64,000 nucleotides of DNA from Mollicutes bacterium. GTDB lineage: Bacteria > Bacillota_I > Bacilli_A > Izemoplasmatales > Izemoplasmataceae. Location of the stretch: NCBI GenBank assembly GCA_003554025.1, contig PWFC01000074.1:1-64000 (forward strand), given 5' to 3'. The translations under genes were made by a program, and so were the position numbers. The notes under the pieces were generated by a model that was given only the letters and a program-made list of their open reading frames with translations, ran no database searches and was not told the origin of the DNA. Positions 1-8,788 of this stretch are shown here, piece after piece (positions within the stretch are counted from its first letter, which is position 1; the number at the start of each line of letters is the position of its first letter).

Positions 1-1
1 A

Positions 2-1450
2 CAACCTGGCCACAAACGTATCCGCAACCGCCGTAGAGAAGGGGTCGTTTAAGGACACGGAGAAATCGATGGAATCTTGGTGGAGGTCCATGGAGTTGAC
101 GCTGCCCGTAGGTTTTTGGTTGCGATCGGTGCGCACCGTTTCTTCATGGACCTTTCCATGACGGATGCCTTCGCCGTCGTCAAGGTCGTATTCCGCCCAT
201 ATCTCAAGCCGTATTTCCCGGTCGGCGAAAAATCCGTCGACGTCGAACACCGCTTGGTCTTCGGCCAAACTGGTCTGCGCAAGTTTTTCACCGCTTGTCT
301 CGTCAAAAACTCTGGCGCTGACCGATGAGGGAACGGCAATCTCATTAAGAGCCGTCGTGTCGATCGACCAAACGAGGCGCGTTTCGCTGACGCTTGTGAG
401 GGTCGTGCCCACGCCGGGCATCTCCCGTTCAAGCGTCGTAAACGTGTACGTGCCCAAACGAACGTCGCTTCTAACGCCTTCGCCGTCTTTGAGGTCGTAT
501 TCGGCCAGAATCTCTATGGTGTATTCGTTGTTGTTTAAAAGACCCGAAAAAGCCAAGCCGGAAAGGTCTTCCAAATCGAGCGCCATCGTGTCTTCGTATT
601 CGTCGTTATAAATGCGCGCCTGCAAACCGTCCTCAAGCAAAACATCCGAAGGGTCGGAGAAATCGAGGTCGAATGTGACATCGGTTTCCGAGGCTTCGAC
701 GTTCTCAATCGACGCGGCAGGCGAATCTTTGGCCAAAGTCGAAATCGGCGCGCTTGCGAACAATTCGACGTCTTCATAGACACCTTCGTCGTCGTTCAAC
801 TCGTAATCGCCGTAAGCTTTGAACGTATACTCTTTATCGCTCAACAACCCCTCAAAGGAATGGCTGCCCGGCGTAATCTCCATGCTTTTCACCACATCGT
901 CTCCGTCCATTAAATCCAAATGCCCCTCGATGAACGTATCGTCGGGGTCGGCAAGATTCAGCACAAAATTCAAAGAGTTTTCGTTTGGCGTCACGCTTTG
1001 GAGATTGATTTGCGGAGCGTCTTTCAAGATGCGGATACCGTATTGGTTGTCCTCGGTGATGTTTAGAGCTTCCACACCGTCATCTATGTATTCGATTTCA
1101 TTCAACGTATGTTCGCTGTCTCCGGGAATCGAACCGGCGTTGATGCGCAAAACGATATGTTCGTTGGTGCTTCCCTCCTCAAAGCGGCTCGCACGGAAAG
1201 AACGTCCGTGCATGCGTATGAGGTTGATGGGCAAGTTCGAAGGGTTGTCCAAAAAAATCTCCACTTCGAAGACTTCGTCCTTTTGCAAAAAGTACGGGTC
1301 GATTTCACCCTCTTCTGTGAGCGGATCGCGCCCGTTGATTTCCATACCGGTGAATGTCGGCGTAATGGTCTCGATGACCTGTTCTTCTTCACATGCGCCC
1401 AACAAGGCCGCAAACAGCAAGAAGACACCGGCCAATATCCATCGTTTCAT
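2..1450 (-). CDS. Repeat-containing surface lipoprotein (partial, C-terminus beyond window)
   Basis: An open frame of 483 codons runs from ATG at 1450 off the left edge. The first 20 residues are a lipoprotein signal: MKR, a hydrophobic stretch, then the lipobox LLGAC with the lipidated Cys at residue 20, so the protein should be anchored on the outer face of the membrane. After an acidic linker come about 100-residue repeats. The same element (AEYDLDDGEG-like, after a Tyr/Thr-rich beta strand) is visible near 781-840, 473-540 and 165-230, at roughly 300-base spacing, which suggests a chain of Ig/fibronectin-like beta domains. The Shine-Dalgarno AGGGGTG precedes the ATG. No catalytic motif is visible. 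Function is unknown; adhesion or a structural surface role is a guess. The frame was read directly from the complementary strand. Confidence 0.85.
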   Translation of the reverse strand, partial: MKRWILAGVFLLFAALLGACEEEQVIETITPTFTGMEINGRDPLTEEGEIDPYFLQKDEVFEVEIFLDNPSNLPINLIRMHGRSFRASRFEEGSTNEHIVLRINAGSIPGDSEHTLNEIEYIDDGVEALNITEDNQYGIRILKDAPQINLQSVTPNENSLNFVLNLADPDDTFIEGHLDLMDGDDVVKSMEITPGSHSFEGLLSDKEYTFKAYGDYELNDDEGVYEDVELFASAPISTLAKDSPAASIENVEASETDVTFDLDFSDPSDVLLEDGLQARIYNDEYEDTMALDLEDLSGLAFSGLLNNNEYTIEILAEYDLKDGEGVRSDVRLGTYTFTTLEREMPGVGTTLTSVSETRLVWSIDTTALNEIAVPSSVSARVFDETSGEKLAQTSLAEDQAVFDVDGFFADREIRLEIWAEYDLDDGEGIRHGKVHEETVRTDRNQKPTGSVNSMDLHQDSIDFSVSLNDPFSTAVADTFVARL

Positions 1451-1488
1451 AAACACACCCCTAACATCGTGTTGTTGCTTATAAAATT

Positions 1489-1517
1489 ATTCTATCACAA
1501 AGCCCACGCGACAACAA
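1489..1517 (-). promoter_or_regulatory. Promoter of the lipoprotein gene
   Basis: On the minus strand TTGTTG (1512-1517) and TAGAAT (1489-1494) are separated by exactly 17 bases. They lie just after the dinB stop codon, so the lipoprotein gene can be transcribed independently of dinB. Confidence 0.6.
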
Positions 1518-1520
1518 TCG

Positions 1521-2705
1521 TCATTTGTCGGTGGTCGGATCGTCGACGCCTTTTTTCAAAAGCGGTTTGTCGTAGTGGGCGTTGATGCTTTTTAGCACCT
1601 TGTCGACGTTGTCGTCGCTGGGTTTTTTCTCTTTCACTTCAAAAATGGAAAGCTGCTTGAACAACGTCTTCGTCTTTTCGACATTCGAAGTGCTCACGCC
1701 AAGCAAATGCACGGGTTTTTCTTTGTACAAATCGTCGAAGAGGCGTTCGACTTCGGTGAACATCTTGTAGAAATCGTTGGTGTGATAAGGAAATGTGAAA
1801 TGTTTCGAACGGTTCTCAAAATCGTTGAAACGCACCTGCACCGCAATCGTTTTTGCGGCCAAATCTTTGTCTTTGAGCCGCGAACTAACATTCGAACAAA
1901 GCCTTCTTAAAGCCTGCACCATCTCTTGGTATTCGTGAAGAAACCCTTCGAACGTTTTCGAGTTGCCGACGCTTTGGTGGGACTCTTGACGGGAAGGGTC
2001 GACGACGGCGCTGCCCTCGCCGTGGGCTTTGGCCAGGAAAGACTCCGTTTGGTTGCCCAAAAACGCGGCGATTTTTTGTTTGTCCTTGAAGCGAGCGAAA
2101 TCGCCGATCGTCTCAATGCCGAGCAGCTTTATTTTCGGCACCGTTTTTTTGCCGATGCCGTGCAAATCCTCAATCGGCAACGGCCACAGCTTTTTCTTGA
2201 CGTCCCGTTTGCGAAGCACGGTAATGCCAAGCGGTTTTTTCATATCCGACGCCATTTTCGCGAGAAAACGGTTGGGGCCTATGCCGATGCTCACGGGCAG
2301 TTTGTATCGTTTCAACAAGTCGCTTTGTATTTTTTTGGCCACATCGAGCGGGTGCTTGCCTTTTGTCGCTTCGGTCATGTCGAGATAGGCTTCGTCGATG
2401 GAGGCCGGTTCCATCTGTTTCGTGTATCCGGAGAGATAGTCGAAAAATAGCCGGCTGTATTTTTCATACAGGGTGAAGTTGACCGGCAAAACCTTCAGCC
2501 GAGGACACCTTTTCTTCGCTTCCATAACGGGCATGGCGCTTTTGACGCCGAATTTTCTCGCTTCATAATTCGCCGTCGTCAAAATGCCGCGGTCGCCGCC
2601 TCCGATGCCGATGGGGCGGTTTTTAAGACCCGGGTCTTCCGCTTCTTCGCAACTGGCGAAAAACGCGTTCAAATCGATGTGAAAGAGGATACGATATTTC
2701 TTCAT
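1521..2705 (-). CDS. dinB: DNA polymerase IV (Y-family translesion polymerase)
   Basis: A 394-residue Y-family polymerase, the usual length for DinB, which copies damaged templates and lacks proofreading. The catalytic acidic residues are visible: Asp11 in HIDLNAFF (the adjacent Phe pair holds the steric gate) and Asp104-Glu105 in SIDEAYLD. YEARKFGVKS, which binds the incoming nucleotide, is also present. A helix-hairpin-helix region (DLHGIGKKTV) and the little-finger domain follow. The ATG at 2705 is preceded by AAAGGAAAG. It is transcribed divergently from the small membrane protein at 2780 and ends with TGA, which confirms TGA as a stop codon here. Confidence 0.96.
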   Translation of the reverse strand: MKKYRILFHIDLNAFFASCEEAEDPGLKNRPIGIGGGDRGILTTANYEARKFGVKSAMPVMEAKKRCPRLKVLPVNFTLYEKYSRLFFDYLSGYTKQMEPASIDEAYLDMTEATKGKHPLDVAKKIQSDLLKRYKLPVSIGIGPNRFLAKMASDMKKPLGITVLRKRDVKKKLWPLPIEDLHGIGKKTVPKIKLLGIETIGDFARFKDKQKIAAFLGNQTESFLAKAHGEGSAVVDPSRQESHQSVGNSKTFEGFLHEYQEMVQALRRLCSNVSSRLKDKDLAAKTIAVQVRFNDFENRSKHFTFPYHTNDFYKMFTEVERLFDDLYKEKPVHLLGVSTSNVEKTKTLFKQLSIFEVKEKKPSDDNVDKVLKSINAHYDKPLLKKGVDDPTTDK

Positions 2706-2712
2706 AGAAAAC

Positions 2713-2741
2713 TTTCCTTTTCTGTGCTTATACGTTATAAT
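2713..2741 (+). promoter_or_regulatory. Candidate promoter for the small membrane protein
   Basis: A perfect -10 TATAAT lies at 2736-2741. The -35 position 17 bases upstream (TTTCCT) is poor. The interval between the two start codons must also carry the divergent dinB promoter, for which I see only imperfect candidates. Confidence 0.4.
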
Positions 2742-2779
2742 GAGTGTTGCGAAGCTTATTCCAACGAAGAGGTGAAAAC

Positions 2780-2953
2780 ATGCCTGAAAGCAAAAAGCGC
2801 AAAAAGAAACCGCAACCCGAACAAGAAACCATCTACGTAAACCCTTTGAAGAAAAAATGGGGAAAAGTCGTGGTCATGGTCCTTGTCGTGGCTTTCCTGC
2901 TCGGTTTGATCGCCACAACCATCGTCATTATGTATCAAGCAGTCTTTGCCTAA
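2780..2953 (+). CDS. Small single-pass membrane protein
   Basis: A 57-residue protein. ATG 2780 is chosen because GAGGTG lies 7 bases upstream; a longer in-frame start at 2744 has no ribosome-binding site. The first half is strongly basic (KKRKKKPQ), and one hydrophobic helix spans about residues 30-53. Positive-inside bias suggests a cytoplasmic N-terminus and a very short exterior tail. The architecture recalls DNA-directed RNA polymerase epsilon/YkzF-type or other tiny membrane anchors, but I do not recognise the family. It has its own -10 element and a terminator follows directly, so it is a monocistronic gene. Confidence 0.6.
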   Translation: MPESKKRKKKPQPEQETIYVNPLKKKWGKVVVMVLVVAFLLGLIATTIVIMYQAVFA

Positions 2954-2957
2954 GAAT

Positions 2958-2981
2958 AAAAAGCGCCGCGGCGCTTTTTTT
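2958..2981. terminator. Bidirectional rho-independent terminator
   Basis: The palindrome GCGCCGCGGCGC (2963-2974) is flanked by five A on the left and seven T on the right. It sits between the convergent small membrane protein gene and recN and can serve both. Confidence 0.85.
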
Positions 2982-4653
2982 ATTTGAGCAGTTCTTCGGC
3001 GCTTTGAAGAGCTGAAGTGGTCACTTCATCCGAAGAAATCATGACGGCGAGTTCGCGGATGCGTCCCTCGTGGTCGAGAGGCTTGATTTGCGCTGCGGTT
3101 CGCTCTTCGTTTGAGGTTTTGAAGATGTGGTAATGGCGGTGGGCCGCCGCGGCAACTTGCGGAAGGTGCGTAATCGCCAAAACTTGCATGTCTTTAGCGA
3201 TGGAACGCATTTTTTTGGCGACTTGCGAAGCCACATAGCCGCTGACGCCGCTGTCGATTTCGTCGAAAATCATCAAATTGAGCGTTTCTTGCCGCACCAA
3301 AAGTGTTTTGAGCGCAAGCATGATGCGCGAGAGTTCGCCGCCGCTTGCGACATTTTTCAAGGGTTTGAGAGGCTCGCCTTTGTTGGTGGTGAGGTGAAAA
3401 TCGACAGCGTCGAGACCGGAGGGTCCAAACCGTTCGGCGTCGAAACAATCTTCCGGTTCGGTTTTCTCAAAGACGATTTCGAAGGCGGCGTTTTTGAGTT
3501 CCAAATCGCCGAGTTCACTCATCAAGGCCGTTTCGATGGAGCGAGCCGTCTTTTTGCGTTGTTCGCTCAAAGAAGACGCGGCTTTCAAAAGCTCTTCGAA
3601 GCGCTCTTTCAGGCGTGTTTCGGTTTGCGCTAACAACCCGTCGTAATCGCTATAGTTTTCGAGTTCTTCTTGAATTTCTTCGCGATAATCCAGGATTTCT
3701 TCGACGCTTCTGTGGTATTTGTTTTTCAAGGTCGAAAGCGTATGTCTCCGGGTTTCGAGTTCGTCGAGTTCTTCCGGGTCGAAATCGAGGCCGTCAAGTT
3801 TTTCGGACAAAGTCTGTTTGATATCGTCGAGTTCGAAATACGCGCTTTCGACGCGGTCTTTCAATTCTTTGTAGCCCTCGTCGTAATCCGCGATGTCGCT
3901 GAGTTCTTGTGCGGCGCCGTAGGTTTCTTCTAAGACGCCCTTTTTCTCAAGCGCCGTGTAGGCGGCTTGGACCGACTGGAATATTTCGTCAAAGTTTTTT
4001 AGTGTGTTCAAACGGGATTCAATTTCTTCTTCCTCGCCTCTTGTAAGATTGTGCGCGTCGATTTCTTCAAGCTGGAAGCGAATGAGATCCATCTGTTCCA
4101 AGGTGCTTTGGCGCTTGGATTTGAGGTTTTGGTGTTCTCGGAAAACCTCAAGGTAGGCATCACGATTTGTTTGATAGGTTTCTAGCCGTTTTCCAATGGC
4201 CGAGTCGTAGCCATCAAGAAGCTCCAAGTAGGTGTCAGGATTGATGAGTCGCTTGGTGTCGTGCTGGGTGTGGATGTCGGCGATGTGTGCGGTGATTTTA
4301 CGCAACTCGCCCAACGTGATCGTCTCGCCGTTGCATTTGATGAGATTGCTTTTGTCGGCGCTGATGCGCCGCTTGATTAAGAGTTCGTCGTCTTCAAACA
4401 AGATATCGTTTTCATTCAAGACGTCTTTGACCGCTTCGTTGAGCGGCGCAAAAACCCCGCTCACTTCGGCGTGGCGTTGCCCGCTGCGCACGACTTCCTT
4501 GTCCGCGCGATCGCCTAAGAGCAGGCCGATCGCATCGATCAACAAGCTCTTGCCCGCGCCGGTTTCTCCGGTCAGAACGTTCATGCCGCCTTCAAAGGAC
4601 ACCTCAATGTTTTCTATGATGGCGAAATTTTTCACGCTAAGGTGTTTGAGCAT
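2980..4653 (-). CDS. recN: DNA repair protein RecN (SMC-like ATPase)
   Basis: A 557-residue SMC-family ATPase acting early in double-strand break repair. The start is set at ATG 4653 (MLKHLSVKNFAII), preceded by AGAGGTG; the frame stays open a few codons further upstream without an RBS. Walker A is GETGAGKS near residue 37. Then come two long coiled-coil arms rich in Glu/Lys/Arg, the signature region (ASGGELSRIMLALK) and Walker B (MIFDEIDSG) near the C-terminus. The start overlaps the end of tlyA by 17 bases, so the two are translationally coupled. The Bacillus gene order tlyA-argR-recN is kept except that argR is absent. Confidence 0.96.
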   Translation of the reverse strand: MLKHLSVKNFAIIENIEVSFEGGMNVLTGETGAGKSLLIDAIGLLLGDRADKEVVRSGQRHAEVSGVFAPLNEAVKDVLNENDILFEDDELLIKRRISADKSNLIKCNGETITLGELRKITAHIADIHTQHDTKRLINPDTYLELLDGYDSAIGKRLETYQTNRDAYLEVFREHQNLKSKRQSTLEQMDLIRFQLEEIDAHNLTRGEEEEIESRLNTLKNFDEIFQSVQAAYTALEKKGVLEETYGAAQELSDIADYDEGYKELKDRVESAYFELDDIKQTLSEKLDGLDFDPEELDELETRRHTLSTLKNKYHRSVEEILDYREEIQEELENYSDYDGLLAQTETRLKERFEELLKAASSLSEQRKKTARSIETALMSELGDLELKNAAFEIVFEKTEPEDCFDAERFGPSGLDAVDFHLTTNKGEPLKPLKNVASGGELSRIMLALKTLLVRQETLNLMIFDEIDSGVSGYVASQVAKKMRSIAKDMQVLAITHLPQVAAAAHRHYHIFKTSNEERTAAQIKPLDHEGRIRELAVMISSDEVTTSALQSAEELLK

Positions 4654-5419
4654 TCGGACACCTCTTTTCATTTATCGTCTCAAGCAAAGCTTCGACGCTT
4701 TGCCCGGGGCGTTTAGGATCGATCAAAACGAAAAATTCACGGTTTCCGCGTTTGTCTTGCCTAGGCGACTCAATCATCGCACAAGGTGCAAGACCGGCTT
4801 TCCCTAAATCCTCAAGATACCCCCGTACAATACGACGAAGCGGTTTCAATCCCTTGACAACGACCGATTTTAAAGACCTTCCGCCTTCGAACTGAGGCTT
4901 CAACAGCGCCAAAATTGTAGCGTCCTCAAAAAGTTTCGCCGCATGGAATACCATGGGGAGTCCGGATGTGAAACTGACGTCGACGATGACAACGTCGATG
5001 TCGGAAAAATCGCTCGTTTTGATGTCTAAGAAATTGGTGTTTTCCCGCAAAAGCACCCGGGAATCTTGTCGCAGGGAAGGGTCCATTTGACGATCGCCGA
5101 CATCGACGGCGTAAACTTTCTTTGCGCCGTTAGCAAGCGCGCAATCGGTAAATCCCCCGGTTGAGGAACCGACGTCGAGAATGGTTTTGTCTTTGAAATC
5201 TAGCGAAAATTGACGGAGGGCGGCTTCGAGTTTCCCCCCGCCATAACTCACATACGGGTTTTGCGCGAAGACCTCGACCAAATCGTCCTTTCGCACTCGA
5301 AACGAAGGCTTTGAGACAACGTCTCCATTCACACAAACGTGGCCGGATTTGATTTCTTGCTGGGCGCGGTGACGGGAGATAAAACCCTTGTGCGCGACCA
5401 GGTATTGATCAAGCCTCAT
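4637..5419 (-). CDS. tlyA: TlyA-family rRNA 2'-O-methyltransferase
   Basis: A 260-residue protein with the two-domain TlyA/YqxC layout. An N-terminal S4 RNA-binding domain (MRLDQYLVAHKGF, residues 1-60) is followed by an FtsJ/RrmJ-like methyltransferase domain whose SAM motif LDVGSSTGGFTD is near residue 80. Family members methylate 16S and/or 23S rRNA at the 2'-hydroxyl and were once called hemolysins. It lies between dxs and recN exactly as in Bacillus, overlapping dxs by 11 bases and recN by 17. The exact rRNA target cannot be read from sequence. Confidence 0.92.
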   Translation of the reverse strand: MRLDQYLVAHKGFISRHRAQQEIKSGHVCVNGDVVSKPSFRVRKDDLVEVFAQNPYVSYGGGKLEAALRQFSLDFKDKTILDVGSSTGGFTDCALANGAKKVYAVDVGDRQMDPSLRQDSRVLLRENTNFLDIKTSDFSDIDVVIVDVSFTSGLPMVFHAAKLFEDATILALLKPQFEGGRSLKSVVVKGLKPLRRIVRGYLEDLGKAGLAPCAMIESPRQDKRGNREFFVLIDPKRPGQSVEALLETINEKRCPNAQTP

Positions 5420-7265
5420 CGATAAGCGCCTTCATCTTTTCTAATACGTCATCGGCGCTCAGGCCGTAACGTTTTAAGAGAATATTGCGGTCGCCGTGTT
5501 CAACGAAGGCTTCCTCAAAGCCCAACGTTCGCACTTTTTCAAGAGGACGTCCTTGGCGGGCGAAATAGTGGCAGATGGCGCTGCCTAATCCGCCTTGCAA
5601 TGTGGATTCTTCATAAACGATTAAGGGTTTTTTCGGATTTACGATGTCCAAAAGCTTCTCGTCGAGAGGCTTGATGAAACGAGCGTTGATCAGCGTCACA
5701 TCGAGGTTTTCGTCCGCAATGCGGGCCCTGAGGGTCTCGACAATCTGACCGAAAGCGATGATGGTACCTTGCGAACCACCCGTGAGTTTCGTCCAGCTCT
5801 TCTCCGCGGGCACGACGTTTTCAAGCATAGAAGGGTCGAAACGGGTGTTTTCTTTCGGATAGCGGATGAAGATGGGGCCTTTGTGCTTCTCAAAGGCATA
5901 AGCGAAAAGAGAAAGAAGCTCTTCGGCGTCTTTGGGTTGGGCGATGGTCACACCGGGAATGTGCGAAAGCATCGGAATGTCGTAAAGCCCCTGATGGGTG
6001 TCGCCGTCGGCGCCAACGAGTCCGCTGCGGTCCACACCGACAACCAAGTCCGCCTTTTGCCGGGCCACATCGTGTAGGACTTGGTCGTAAGCCCTTTGCA
6101 AGAAGGTCGAATACATCGTCAAAAACACGCGGGTATTGCTCAAAGCGAGTGAACAAGAAAGCGTCATCGCCGTCGCTTCGGCGATGCCCGTGTCAATCAA
6201 CTGCTTCGGGAAGCGTTCTTGAAATGAATGCAAGTCGGACCCGCCAATCATCGCCGGCGTCACGACGTAGAATTCTTTGTCTTTTTCCGCTTTATGTTCA
6301 AGCATGCGCGCCACGACGCTGCAGTAAGGCAGCGTGTCTTTTGAGCGCCCTTTGAAAAATTCGCCGTTTTCTACGTGAAAAGGAGGCGCGCCGTGCCATT
6401 TGCCGAGTTTGTCTTGTTCGGAGGGTTCATAGCCCTTCCCTTTGACAGTGCGCACGTGGATGACGGTGGGCTGGTTGGATTTCTTCGCGACTTCAAAGGC
6501 TTTCAACAGCTGTTTGAAATCGTGTCCGTCAAGGAGTCCGTAATATTGGTAACCGAGGGATTCAAAATACGTGTGTCCGGTCAAAAATCCTTTGATGCGC
6601 TTTTCGATTTTCGACGTAAAGCCGCGAAAACGCTTCGGGACGAGACGGCTCGTCTTACGCCTGAGCGAACGATAACTTCTGCGCATGCGCAGATTTGTCA
6701 TCATGCGCGCCAAATGTCCGACGTTTTCACTAATGCTCATCTCGTTGTCGTTTAAAACGATGATGGGGTTTTTCTCCGGATAGTGACCGATGAAGTTGAG
6801 CGCTTCTAAAGCCATGCCGCTAGCGAGAGCGCCATCGCCAATCAAGGCGACGACATGGCCGATGGAGGGCTGGAAAGGCCGCGCAAACAACATGCCCGCC
6901 GCCGCGGCGATAGAGGTTGAGGAGTGTCCGGCCTCATATACGTCGTGCGGACTCTCCTCCCGCTTTAAAAATCCGCTCAAACCATCCGTTTGGCGAAGCG
7001 TCGCAAACTCGTTCGCCCGGCCCGTTAAGATTTTGTGCACGTATCCTTGGTGGCCGACGTCGAAAATAATTTTGTCTTTCGGCGAATCGAACACCTTATG
7101 CAAGGCCACGGTCAACTCCACCACGCCCATATTGCTTGAGAAGTGGCCGCCGGTTTGCGAAAGATTCTCCACTAGAAAGTTCCGAATGTCGGCGCTAAGC
7201 GCCTCGCATTCGGCAATGGAGAGGTCTTTAAGAAAATCGGGAGATTTGATGTCTTTAACGTCCAC
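5409..7265 (-). CDS. dxs: 1-deoxy-D-xylulose-5-phosphate synthase
   Basis: A thiamine-diphosphate enzyme condensing pyruvate and glyceraldehyde 3-phosphate, the entry step of the MEP isoprenoid pathway. Visible are FDVGHQGYVHK near residue 75, the ThDP/Mg site GDGALASGMALEALN, the central Glu/His region and a C-terminal transketolase domain ending before residue 618. I place the start at GTG 7265, because AAGGA lies 9 bases upstream. An in-frame TTG at 7274 abuts that SD and is unlikely. It sits between xseB and tlyA; the ispA gene that normally separates xseB from dxs in Bacillus is missing. The isoprenyl precursor is also needed by MiaA, encoded in this window. Confidence 0.93.
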   Translation of the reverse strand: MDVKDIKSPDFLKDLSIAECEALSADIRNFLVENLSQTGGHFSSNMGVVELTVALHKVFDSPKDKIIFDVGHQGYVHKILTGRANEFATLRQTDGLSGFLKREESPHDVYEAGHSSTSIAAAAGMLFARPFQPSIGHVVALIGDGALASGMALEALNFIGHYPEKNPIIVLNDNEMSISENVGHLARMMTNLRMRRSYRSLRRKTSRLVPKRFRGFTSKIEKRIKGFLTGHTYFESLGYQYYGLLDGHDFKQLLKAFEVAKKSNQPTVIHVRTVKGKGYEPSEQDKLGKWHGAPPFHVENGEFFKGRSKDTLPYCSVVARMLEHKAEKDKEFYVVTPAMIGGSDLHSFQERFPKQLIDTGIAEATAMTLSCSLALSNTRVFLTMYSTFLQRAYDQVLHDVARQKADLVVGVDRSGLVGADGDTHQGLYDIPMLSHIPGVTIAQPKDAEELLSLFAYAFEKHKGPIFIRYPKENTRFDPSMLENVVPAEKSWTKLTGGSQGTIIAFGQIVETLRARIADENLDVTLINARFIKPLDEKLLDIVNPKKPLIVYEESTLQGGLGSAICHYFARQGRPLEKVRTLGFEEAFVEHGDRNILLKRYGLSADDVLEKMKALIDEA

Positions 7266-7277
7266 GCGAATCAATCC

Positions 7278-7505
7278 TTATTCTTCTTCATCCTTGGGCA
7301 TGTCGAAATCGGTCTCTTGACCGTTTTCCATTTTCTTGGTCAAGGCTTTTTCGGCCTCTTCAAGCAAGGCGTGACAGTGTTTGCTGAGCTTGCGCCCTTC
7401 TTCGTATTTTTTTACAGCCTGATCAAGCGCCAAATCGCCTTTTTCGAGTTCCTCGACCAGTCCTTCGAGTTCTTTGAGCGCTTCTTCAAATGATTTCTTA
7501 TCCAT
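7278..7505 (-). CDS. xseB: Exodeoxyribonuclease VII small subunit
   Basis: A 75-residue helical protein of usual XseB length. The N-terminal signature FEEALKELEGLVEELEKGDL is followed by the conserved region QAVKKYEEG and an acidic tail. It pairs with XseA to form exonuclease VII, which degrades single-stranded DNA from both ends. The start overlaps the end of xseA by 8 bases, so the subunits are translationally coupled. Confidence 0.95.
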   Translation of the reverse strand: MDKKSFEEALKELEGLVEELEKGDLALDQAVKKYEEGRKLSKHCHALLEEAEKALTKKMENGQETDFDMPKDEEE

Positions 7506-8784
7506 CGCTATCCTTCTCCTTTTTATCGGTGACTTTCGCGTCTATGCGTCCGTCGTAAAATTCCATCTCGAGCGTATCGCCGACTTGAACGTCGGAAGCC
7601 CGTTTGACAATCCGCCCGTCCTTTTTCGCCAAAGTGTAGCCTTTTTCCATCAGCCCTTTCGGACTTAGAAATTTGAGCTGTTCTTCGCGCGATTCGAGCG
7701 TCTGCCTTTTTTCCTTCAAATAGAGTTGCGCGTTTCTTTGCAAGTTTTTAAGAAGCTTTTGCAGCTGTTCTTGTTCTTCTTTCAAACGTCTTTGCGGACT
7801 TAGAATCCGCAATTTGTCCCTGAGATGCTCAAGGCGTTTTTCCATCGGTTCCAAAATGCGCAGCGGGTCTTTGAGCACATAGCGGGAGGAGAGTTCGTCT
7901 AGTCTTTTCCGCCGTTCGTCCACGCGTCGTTTGAGGGCGTCTTCGTTTCGGACGCGGAGTTTGTCGATGTCGCGGTGGAGGATGTTCTGGTCGGGAACGA
8001 CGATTTCCGCGGCACCCGATGGCGTCGGGGCGCGCTTGTCGGCGACGAAATCGGCGATGGTGAAATCCGTTTCGTGTCCGACGGCGCTCACAACGGGAAT
8101 GGGGCAGTGGTAAATCGCATCCGCGACAATCTCTTCGTTGAAAGCCCAAAGGTCTTCGATGCTGCCGCCGCCTCGGCCAACGATGACGACGTCGTTTTCT
8201 TGATTTGCGCCGGCGGCTTTCAAGTTCTTGACAATCTCGTCCTTGGCCGCATCGCCTTGCACGGTTGTGGGATAAACGAGGATTTTCACCAAAGGATAGC
8301 GCCGATTGATGATGTGAATGATGTCGCGCACCGCCGCGCCGGTCGCGCTTGTCAATACGGCGATTTGTTTGGGAAACTGCGGCAGGGGCCGTTTGCGTTC
8401 TTCGGCGAAATACCCCTTCTTTTCAAGGTCCTCTTTCAATTTCAGATATTGCCGGTAAAGGTTGCCGAGACCGACTTCCTGCATGTCTTCCACGTAAATT
8501 TGATAGGACCCGGCGACTTTGAAGACGCTGACATACCCGCGGACGATGACGTTCGTCCCGTCTTCGGGGGGGAATTTCACCTTCCAGGCGTTGCCGCGAA
8601 ACATCACCGCGCGGATGGAGGCGTTGTCGTCTTTCAACGTGAAATAAAAATGTCCGCGGACATTTTTCTTGAAATTCGACACTTCTCCCTCTAAGTAAAC
8701 GTCTTGAAGGTGTTCATCGCGGTCGAATTTGTATTTGATGTAATCCGTCAGCGCGGAAACGCTCAGTGGCTTTTTCTTTTCCAT
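7498..8784 (-). CDS. xseA: Exodeoxyribonuclease VII large subunit
   Basis: A 428-residue catalytic subunit. It has an N-terminal OB-fold (residues 1-110, with LEGEVSNFK and GHFYFTLKD), a catalytic domain with AVLTSATGAAVRDI and GRGGGSIEDLWAFNEE, then a long coiled-coil region (about 270-370) that binds XseB, and a C-terminal beta tail with KGYTL. The ATG at 8784 follows nusB by 4 bases. Bacillus has folD between nusB and xseA; it is absent here, so methylene-THF dehydrogenase must be encoded elsewhere or lacking. Confidence 0.96.
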   Translation of the reverse strand: MEKKKPLSVSALTDYIKYKFDRDEHLQDVYLEGEVSNFKKNVRGHFYFTLKDDNASIRAVMFRGNAWKVKFPPEDGTNVIVRGYVSVFKVAGSYQIYVEDMQEVGLGNLYRQYLKLKEDLEKKGYFAEERKRPLPQFPKQIAVLTSATGAAVRDIIHIINRRYPLVKILVYPTTVQGDAAKDEIVKNLKAAGANQENDVVIVGRGGGSIEDLWAFNEEIVADAIYHCPIPVVSAVGHETDFTIADFVADKRAPTPSGAAEIVVPDQNILHRDIDKLRVRNEDALKRRVDERRKRLDELSSRYVLKDPLRILEPMEKRLEHLRDKLRILSPQRRLKEEQEQLQKLLKNLQRNAQLYLKEKRQTLESREEQLKFLSPKGLMEKGYTLAKKDGRIVKRASDVQVGDTLEMEFYDGRIDAKVTDKKEKDSDG

Positions 8785-8788
8785 CCTA

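Noticed and set aside
7266-7274. TTG start for dxs
   Set aside because: The only SD (AAGGA) abuts this codon; GTG 7265 has proper spacing.
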